This document shows positions 56,829 to 64,000 of a stretch of 64,000 nucleotides of DNA, piece after piece (the first letter of the stretch is position 1; each line of letters starts with the position of its first letter). A program made the position numbers and the translations under genes. The notes beneath the pieces are model-generated. The model was not told the origin of the DNA. It worked only from the letters and a program-made list of their open reading frames with translations, and made no database searches. The DNA is from Ilyonectria destructans. Its lineage: Eukaryota; Ascomycota; Sordariomycetes; Hypocreales; Nectriaceae. Location of the stretch: NCBI GenBank assembly GCA_020740775.1, contig JAHEWK010000009.1, forward strand, positions 1,240,001 to 1,304,000, read 5' to 3'.

Positions 56829-57845
56829 TTATTCCACCACAACAACAATCTTTCCGTTGGCCTTGCCCGATTCCATCAGCCTGTGAGCATCTTGAATTTC
56901 CTTGAACTTGAATATTTTGGAGGGTTTGGCGTCGAATTTAGAACTAGCAATACTCTGGATGATGTCCTTCAGTGGAACATCCGAGAGAGGGAATTCTGGC
57001 GTTCCAAACACAAAGCTCCCAAAGAAATTAAAGTGGACGCCACTTGCCATCTGCAGCAGAGGGTTGAAGCCTGGGAGTGGGCCAGGTCCCTGAATAGGAT
57101 CAAGGCCGCCCAGCCACCCTGCCAGACAAAGCCGGCCATCCCGTTTAACCAAGGTCAATGATTCCACAACCGTGCTGTTTCCCACAAGCTCTAAGATCCG
57201 GTCAAACTTCTCGGGCTTTCCCTGTTCCTGCAGACGCTGAGGAAGCCCCGGGCCTTCCAGAATTGCATCGACGACGCCCAGCGCCTTCAACTCTGCGAAC
57301 TTTTGCTCGCTTCGAGTGGTAGCTGTGACGATTGCGCCAGCCTCGACAGCCAGGTTGACAGCGGCCTTCCCGAACGCAGAGGTGGCACCACGAATCAACA
57401 ACGTGTGTCCCTTTTCGAGCGCTAGGTTTCTGAACAAACATGTCCACGCCGTGGCATAGCTCTCAGGTATTGCGGCTAGCTCAGCCCAAGACAATGGCAG
57501 TATCTCATGCAGATCACCAAGAGCAACAATATTACTGACACTGGCAACAGTGTACTCGGCGTAGCTGCCAGGGATCGTTCGTCCGAGACCACCCATGAGC
57601 GAGGCGACTGGGGCTCCGACAGGAAGCTCACCACCTGGACAATCCTCGATCGTGCCGACGCATTCGATGCCGCTGATGGGTACGGACTCGGCCCACTCCC
57701 CCCGGCGCATGTGAATCTCGGCGTGATTGATACCGAAAGCGCGGATGCGGATAAGGGCTGTGCCTAAAGTGGCCGAGGGCTTTGGGGCGTCTTGAATGTG
57801 GAGATTCTCAACGGGACCGAAGGCAGATATAACGATGGCTTTCAT
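56829..57845 (-). CDS. Zinc-independent MDR alcohol dehydrogenase / quinone oxidoreductase-like
   Basis: Single exon, 338 aa, ATG at 57845. MDR superfamily: N-terminal GroES-like domain (GINHAEIHMRRGEWAESVP, then SGIECVGTIEDCPGG) and a Rossmann NAD(P)H site at TLLIRGATSAFGKAAVNLAV (about residues 149-168). The structural-zinc cysteines of classical alcohol dehydrogenases are absent, which suits quinone oxidoreductase/enoyl reductase-like members. Substrate not predictable. There is no neighbouring polyketide synthase that would suggest a trans-acting enoyl reductase. Confidence 0.88.
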   Translation of the reverse strand: MKAIVISAFGPVENLHIQDAPKPSATLGTALIRIRAFGINHAEIHMRRGEWAESVPISGIECVGTIEDCPGGELPVGAPVASLMGGLGRTIPGSYAEYTVASVSNIVALGDLHEILPLSWAELAAIPESYATAWTCLFRNLALEKGHTLLIRGATSAFGKAAVNLAVEAGAIVTATTRSEQKFAELKALGVVDAILEGPGLPQRLQEQGKPEKFDRILELVGNSTVVESLTLVKRDGRLCLAGWLGGLDPIQGPGPLPGFNPLLQMASGVHFNFFGSFVFGTPEFPLSDVPLKDIIQSIASSKFDAKPSKIFKFKEIQDAHRLMESGKANGKIVVVVE

Positions 57846-58511
57846 TGTGTCGGATGTGATTGATAGCTGGGATATTTGTTTATTGCGTAAGTGATTGTAC
57901 CAAGCTTGAGAGTATGGAGATTGGGTTGTGAGCGGATGAAGGCTGCGGATGAAGGCTGTAGGTGGACTGTGATATACTTGTAGACTAGGGCCAGAAAGCC
58001 ATCCGTAATGGTATATGTAGGCATCGCAATTATTAATCGCTGATTTCTAAGCTAAGAACAGGATGTATTCCCAAGGGCGTAAGTGGCAACGGTACTGGAC
58101 CGGCGTCAGGATCTCGAAGTGGCTGCACACACCTCAATACCCTGTCACGCATGCAATGGGTGACAAAAAAGGATAGAATGAAGTTTATTAATGAATTTAC
58201 TCAGAGATGTTCCATCGGATGCTGCAGTTGCAGTGGCTATGGAAAGTTAATTGCCTTGTAGCACACTCGCCTGATGCTTGATGACAAGATTCCACGTAAT
58301 TATGGTCTCACAGCCTGCGCAGTCGTGTCCGCGTCCGCGTCCCTCCTTTCCAGATTTAAAATATTTTTGATTCCAAATTCTCCGTGCAAAGGGCGTGAGT
58401 GGAGATTATGTAGGCTAATATAGAACTGCGCTAAGCGGGAAAGACAAGCGGTCGTGAAGCGGCTACCCGTGCCGAACCATGGATGTAACCTAGTTGTGTC
58501 TGACAATGACG
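57846..58511. other. Intergenic, 0.67 kb
   Basis: No gene recognised. Confidence 0.45.
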
Positions 58512-59186
58512 TTATACCTTAGTGAGAAACGTTGCATAAGCAGCCTTTCGGGGAGAAGTCAAAGTTCCATTCGGCTTATCAGGTGCTCCGATCTTAATCG
58601 TCGTCTTTTTGTTTTTTATCATCCAATGTCGAAGAAGCGCCATGCAAACTGCCCCCCCAATAAACATACACCCGGCGAATATCTGTACATCCAGATAGAA
58701 TGGAGCATCTTTACGACGGAGGTCCAAGGCAATTGGCTCAGCAACTGTATCTCCCATTAGGTTTGAAGTACAGCACAGTGGGGGACGCGAGGACGGCGTA
58801 CAGGTCGTCGAAAGCACAATCACCGTCCAAATGATGGCGAGGAGGGGACTGACCGTCTAACGGTCGAATGTTAGATTAGTTTGGCCAGGCACAAGTGACA
58901 TGAGAAGGCATACGACGTAATATGTACCCACCACGGTTCCTGCGAGGAAAGAAAAGGCCAGTAGCACACCGTAAGAGGTGGCAGATGTCCAAGCGCATAA
59001 ACAAAAGATGCCAGCCAAGACAGTTGCTCCACTAGCGACATTGATCCGACCTGCATGATCACTGAGCAGTCCAACAGTCGGCCGACCCACGGCCATGCCT
59101 ACGCGGACGATAGCTCCAGCAATTACTTCTTCTTTCGAGGTCAATCCAATCTTGATCGCATTGTCCGACCTCCCGGGCTTGAACAT
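58512..59186 (-). pseudogene. MCT-type MFS transporter, 5'-truncated remnant
   Basis: Only the second half of a monocarboxylate-type porter is present. Three pieces are separated by introns 58857-58913 and 58745-58801. They read IVRVGMAVGRPTVGLLSDHA with INVASGATVLAGIFCLCAWT and SFLAGTVVGTYYV, then SPLLAIIWTVIVLSTT, then FAEPIALDLRRKD and FAGCMFIGGAVCMALLRHW. The blocks match TM7-TM12, including the G-RP-x-VG-x-x-SD loop. Nothing upstream of 59186 resembles the first six TM segments and no start is convincing. The splice sites are still intact, so truncation may be recent. Confidence 0.65.
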
Positions 59187-59452
59187 CCTATTCTGCTACC
59201 CTCGAACTGCAGAAGCGGACGAAGTGATCCCCGAAACATGGAATAATACCCCTGTAGCCAGGGGCTGCACCCCCCAGGCTTGTTCTTTCCGGGACAACTT
59301 GCCCCGCTTGCGAGAATTGGGAGTGGCAAAAGTCTATGGGTTGAGTACACAGGGTGTTGACATACATACGTACTTTAAATCCCAACCATCTAGTCTATAT
59401 AATTACCTCCTTAGGACCCTACATTATAGTTACATTCTCAAACATGACAATT

Positions 59453-61738
59453 CTAATCCTCCTCCATCGTATCCCTCTCGTGAATGGCTTTCCTAATAGC
59501 AAAATTCCCCAGTCGTACCAGTTCCGCCACAAAATTATCCACCTGTTTGATGTGTAGAATATCGTGCGGAAGCTGCCGCACCCGCATGCGTCTGATCAGC
59601 TCGGGCGCTGATTTCAGGAGGGCGAGGTCGTCGTTGGCGGCTGGGTCAAGCGGGTTGAGTAAAAGGTTGCAGAAGATATTTGTGATGGCGGATATCGGAT
59701 GGAAGATGATGAGCCTAACAATAGTTTTAGCAATAAAGCATCCAAATATGGCTTCCACATGACTTACCAGAATGCACCTTCGAACAGTGCGTGATTCGCG
59801 GCACGTAGATAGAAAAGCGTTGATCGACTCGCTTCCACTGACAGAGCCAAACTGGAGCTGACACCCTCAAGCTCACCCCTCTTGCTGTTTGGCCAGGCAC
59901 TACACCTGCCACTCGCTAGATGAATCATGACCATGAGATAGTGGTAGTCGACATGCCTCATGATGATGCGCGTACTCAGGAGAGGCTTAACATCAATTTC
60001 TAAGCGGGTCTCCCTGCATAATGACAGAGACGGGCGGAACTTGGGGGGCAGCGAAACCCGCCATTGCTCCAGCTCGTTATCGAGTTCGCGGATATCACTG
60101 AGGAGACTTGCATCTGACTTGCGCAGGGCCTCGGCCGAGTATAGAAGCCTGCTGGTTTTGGACTTGATTAGGCTTAATCGCAGGTCACCTGGGAACGAGG
60201 GGACGGTTGCCGCCGGGTACCCTAACATGGCCTTTTCATCATCAATCTCGACATATTGCGCTTCCAGGTATCCCTCGGGAAGGGTCAGATCGCAGTGTTC
60301 ATCCGCCATTGAAGGAGGATGGCCAGTTCGGAGGGCCAGTTCCTTGTCAAAGATGAAACAGATCCAGAACAGGTCGCGTAGGTGGCACTTTGCCCGCCCG
60401 GGATGGTCCACACTCGCAGTAGACGGCATCCGTGGCGCAGGCTGGGAGTGGGAGCCAAGCATGATGGCTATTCGACATGCGAGAGAGTGGTTAACCACGG
60501 CTGCAGGAAGTTGCCCACAGAAAGCTTGATACATGGCCTAGAGGAGGTTAATATTTGGCGAGCCAATGTGCGCGGGGACGGCAAAGGATAAAACGAAGAA
60601 GAGTGCTAGGGAATTCTTACAAGCAGAAAGGTTGTCTGTAGGGTGACTATATTCACTGCTAACAGGGTATGGGGTAACAAGTATTGAGCCTTTGCAGCAC
60701 AGGCATCACCGTCAACCTGGGCAATCAACTCGCTTGTTTCCTCTCGCATGGAGGACATGACAGTCAGAAAGATGAAGACACATGCTTTGGCTCCTGTTTG
60801 CTCTACCGACGGTGAAGACGACTGCGGTTCGAAGGCAAGTTCCACGGTCTGCCGGAACAGGACAGGGTCAAGAACGGGAAACTGGGCCCAGACCAGTTCC
60901 GAGTAGACGCGGAGGTACTCCAGGACGATCTTTCGATCAGGGAGCTCCAGCCACGACGACAGCTGCTGGGGGCCTGTAGAAAGCGGTGGCAGGCCCGGCA
61001 GATGTGAGGCTTGGAGGGCACCGCCAACGCCTTCGGATCCCAGGAACGCAGGGGGCTCGCCGGTGCGGGACTGGATCCACCGGATGCCGTCCGCAGAGAA
61101 GGAGGGGATGCCGCTGCTGGAGCTGACCTGGCCGAGGAGGAAGCCGGCGAAGTGGATTTTGGCAAAGGTGACGGGTGGTGAGTGGCTGGAAGAGTGGCTT
61201 AAGGGGGGGTAGTGTGAGGTGTGGTGTGAGGGAGCGCCTACAGCTACACGGTGACATGTTAGAGGCTTACACGGTGATAATAGCCGGTATGAGTGCAAAC
61301 TTGCTTTCTGTCTCGGCTGCCTTGAGCTGTGTGAGGGCTTGGGCAAGGGCGTCTTCTAGTCTACCGATGCGAGCTGCCAATTCCGGATCCGACCTGCATG
61401 GCGAAGTCGGCTGTTGTCAGCATGGGGTGATAAAGGCTGCAAGGGGAGCTACAAAACAGGAGACATCCGGTACTGAAGACCAACGTCCAGGGGCAAGGAA
61501 GGCACCGACTTGGAATTTGCAGCATGCTTCTTAGGTCTGTTGGCGCGCTCGTAAGAGCATTTCAGGTTATGATGCTTGCACCAGTCGCATTGTGGCACCG
61601 CCGCATCGCATCGGATCTGGAGTGGCATCAGCCCCAGCTCGGGATGGGACGAAAGAGGAAAGGATCCGACGAGGCGGAGACGAAATGAAGGCGACGCACC
61701 TTTCTGCGGTGGCAGGAATCACAGGCTATCTTGCCCAT
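59453..61738 (-). CDS. Zn2Cys6 transcription factor with fungal_trans domain
   Basis: Multi-exon gene. Exon 1 (61738-61700) encodes MGKIACDSCHRRK and exon 2 (from 61616) IRCDAAVPQCDWCKHHNLKC, completing the zinc cluster; the intron 61617-61699 splits it. A later exon has DPELAARIGRLEDALAQALT, a coiled-coil. Then come 61237-60621 (KIHFAGFLLGQVSSSSGIP, SFSADGIRWIQSRTGE), 60537-59768 (AMYQAFCGQLPAA, CHLRDLFWICFIFDKELALR) and 59714-59453. The last junction restores the Trp in FEGAFW|LIIFHPISAIT. Borders of exons 2-4 are approximate. A CGG-binding regulator, divergent from the PDR ABC transporter and probably its controller (inference). Confidence 0.82.
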
Positions 61739-62659
61739 GGTGGGATGAGAGGGCTCGCGAAGAGGCAGTTGGGACAAGATCGGGCCGCGACGCCGTTACG
61801 GGCCGTCCAACGCCGGCAATGAAGGGGCGTTATTGGGGAATTGGGGAAATGGAGAAGGGCAAAACGAGGGAGGGGCTCGTGAGAAACAATAGAAAAGGAT
61901 GTTCTCGACGCCCGGATGGACAGATGATCACCGAGTCGTCTGGCGCTCCGACGAGACCGAGCGCCGCTCCACCCGTTCATTGGATACTCGGCGCTCGGGG
62001 GCCGTTGCCGCTGAGTCAGCGGGCCGTTCGCCGAGAGGCTAAACTGCTTTGATGTGTTGTCAAACGTGGGATTGCTACGATGAATCTGACACAGCTGAGT
62101 GAGTTATAAACTCTACAGCGGAACTTCGTCCTATTTCAGTAATTCATTCGCACAACATGCTTCTCGAATTGTTCTTTAATTCTTCAGACCTGGATGAGTC
62201 AGCGGGCCGTCCGCCGAAATGCAAATCCACTTTAATCTGTCACTAATCGTAGCAATGCAACGCTATCGACGGCAACTAATTTGATACAGAGACGAGTTAC
62301 GTACACTGCGGTGGAACTTCATCCCATCTAAGCAATTCTTTCGCACAATAGTTCAACATGCTTCTAGCATTGTTCTTTGATCCCTCAGGCGCGCATGAGT
62401 CAGCGGGCCGTTCGCCGATGGGCGCCGTCTCTACCTTCGTCGTGACTATGCCTCTCGTGTACACGGTCTAAACAGCGTCGGAGATGAACACAGGACAGGA
62501 TGATGCACAACAGGATGACGATCTCATAAAAGAAGAGCTCTCCCGTTTGTTTCCGTGATGGTGTGAGAAACCAAGTGGCGGTCTACGATTTCCTCCATTT
62601 TTTACCTACCGTTCTCCCTCTGTCTCGATTGTCGTCTTGGCGCTGTGAACTTATCCATC
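61739..62659. promoter_or_regulatory. Divergent promoter of the Zn2Cys6 regulator and PDR ABC transporter
   Basis: 0.92 kb without a gene, between divergent starts at 61738 and 62660. It carries the tandem promoter repeats described separately. Confidence 0.7.
62012..62418. repeat. Three tandem promoter units with TGAGTCA-GCGGGCCG-TTCGCCGA cores
   Basis: A 23-bp element beginning TGAGTCAGCGGGCCG occurs at 62012-62034, 62195-62217 and 62396-62418. It differs only by a T/C change in the second copy. Between cores the spacers (about 160 and 180 bp) are themselves alike: GGAACTTC(G/A)TCC, CATTCGCACAA/CTTTCGCACAA, CAACATGCTTCT and ATTGTTCTTT recur in order. The array is therefore a diverged tandem repeat. 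TGAGTCA is the AP-1/Gcn4-type site, and CGGGCCG/CGCCG half-sites suit Zn2Cys6 proteins. Confidence 0.85.
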
Positions 62660-64000
62660 ATGGCCCCGACAACGGAGATCAAGGACCCCGGCGACGAGAA
62701 AAATTCCTCCGTCTCCGGCGCTGAAGATGCGGCTGAATGGTCTCTCAAGCCTCGTGTCGAGGAATTCCGACAACGCGATGCCCAATCGGGGTTCCCCAAG
62801 AAAGAGCTCGGCATCACTTGGCAGAACCTCACTGTACAGGCCGTCAGCGCAGAAGCTACCATCCACGACAACGTCATCACCCAGTTCAACGCCTTCCAGA
62901 TCATCCAGGAACTTCGCCACAAGCAATCCCTCAAGACGATCCTCGATAACAGCCATGGCTGCGTCAAGCCCGGCGAGATGCTCCTGGTGCTGGGACGTCC
63001 CGGGTCTGGCTGTACGACGCTGCTCAACCTCTTGGCGAACCAGCGTCGCGGCTACGCCTCTGTCAGTGGCGATGTGCACTACGGTTCCATGGATGCGAAG
63101 GAGGCAGAGCGGTATCGCGGCCAGATCATCCTCAACACCGAGGACGAGCTTTTCTTCCCTTCGTTGACGGTGAGCCAGACGATGGACTTTGCGACCCGCC
63201 TAAAGACCCCGTTTCAGTTGCCTAAGACAGTTGGCTCCAGGGAGGAATTGCGGACGGAAACTCGTGATTTCTTACTACAATCGATGGGTATCGAGCATAC
63301 CGTCGGCACTAAGGTTGGAAATGAGTTTATTCGTGGTGTTTCTGGTGGAGAGCGGAAACGGGTGTCAATCATCGAGTGTCTTGCGACGCGCGGCTCGGTC
63401 TATTGTTGGGATAACAGCACTCGAGGTCTGGATGCCAGCACGTAAGTCAAATTTCCTATTTTTGACACTGCTTAAAACCGTCCTTCGGAAGGGTCAATGG
63501 CAGGGCTAATTGATGCCAGAGCACTCGAATACACCAAAGCGATCCGCGCCTTCACCGACGTGCTCGGCCTGTCCACCATCGTCACTCTCTACCAGGCCGG
63601 CAACGGCATTTACAACCAATTCGACAAAGTCCTCGTGCTTGATGGTGGACGACAGATCTTTTACGGCTCGCGCGAGGAGGCACGGCCGTTTGCAGAAGAG
63701 CTTGGCTTCGTCTGTCAGGACGGCGCCAACGTCGCTGACTTCCTCACCGGCATCACGGTTCCAACCGAACGCAAAATTCGCAAGGGGTGCGAGAATACGT
63801 TTCCGCGAAATGCTGAGGCACTGCAAAAGGCATATCAAGAGTCGCCTATCTACGCTAGGATGGTGTCCGAGTATGACTACCCTTCTACGGCCGCGGCAAA
63901 AGACAGCACAAAACTGTTCCAAGAGGGCATCTCGATCGAAAAGGATCGTCAGCTATCTGCCAAAAGCCCTCTGACAGTGGGCTTCATTCCCCAGGTCAAA
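62660..64000 (+). CDS. PDR-type (ABCG) ABC transporter, 5' part
   Basis: ATG at 62660. The visible exons are 62660-63440 and 63520 to the window edge, separated by the intron 63441-63519 (GTAAGT...GCCAG). Nucleotide-binding domain 1 of the fungal pleiotropic drug resistance family is complete: Walker [16 protein letters not shown], the signature [17 protein letters not shown], and Walker [14 protein letters not shown] spanning the splice. The N-terminal region [15 protein letters not shown] and the H-loop-like [20 protein letters not shown] are as in Pdr5/Cdr1. The gene continues past 64000 (two TM domains and NBD2 expected, about 1400-1500 aa in the family). Exports hydrophobic drugs or metabolites across the plasma membrane. 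Confidence 0.93.

Overview
The window looks like accessory DNA of a filamentous ascomycete, most likely Eurotiales (Aspergillus/Penicillium type). The reasons are short genes on both strands, introns of about 45-85 bp with GT...CTAAC/CTGAC...AG signals, HET-domain and Zn2Cys6 proteins, Ayr1-like reductases, an ascomycete laccase and many MFS carriers. No rRNA, tRNA or CRISPR array was recognised. Exon borders were read by eye from splice signals and family resemblance; nothing was searched against a database.

Layout. 0-10 kb: the 3' end of an unrecognised gene, a small VOC/glyoxalase protein, an alpha/beta hydrolase, a GNAT acetyltransferase, an Ayr1-like SDR, a GH64 beta-1,3-glucanase and a secreted GH43 glycosidase. 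10-17 kb: a bZIP-like regulator with coding-like scraps downstream, a frameshifted and truncated ACC-synthase-like aminotransferase, a monocarboxylate-type MFS carrier and a flavin-reductase-like FMN protein. Together these look like a worn small-molecule cluster. 17-24 kb: an unassigned fungal family protein, a 2EXR pseudogene, an allantoate-permease-type MFS carrier and a dead MFS gene with two nonsense transitions. 24-34 kb: two HET-domain proteins flank an intradiol dioxygenase, a polysaccharide deacetylase and a broken hypothetical gene. 33-42 kb: a laccase, a small secreted protein, an orphan last exon beside an AT-rich island, and a five-exon DHA1 carrier divergent from a Zn2Cys6 regulator. 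44-59 kb: a metallo-beta-lactamase-fold pseudogene, another DHA1 carrier, an F-box protein, a second Ayr1-like SDR, a GH2 beta-glucuronidase, an MDR oxidoreductase and a 5'-truncated MFS remnant. 59-64 kb: a Zn2Cys6 regulator divergent from a PDR-type ABC transporter that runs off the right edge.

How it fits together. Two regulator/transporter pairs are arranged head to head, and each shares a promoter carrying repeated CGG-type sites. The first is DHA1 MFS/Zn2Cys6 around 41.65 kb, with two exact TCCGCGGA palindromes. The second is Zn2Cys6/PDR ABC around 62.0-62.4 kb, with three copies of a 23-bp element containing TGAGTCA inside diverged tandem units of about 180-200 bp. Both look like efflux modules with a local regulator. 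At least five genes are visibly dead (aminotransferase, two MFS, 2EXR, MBL-fold) and several more stretches are scraps, so gene decay is a main feature of this window.
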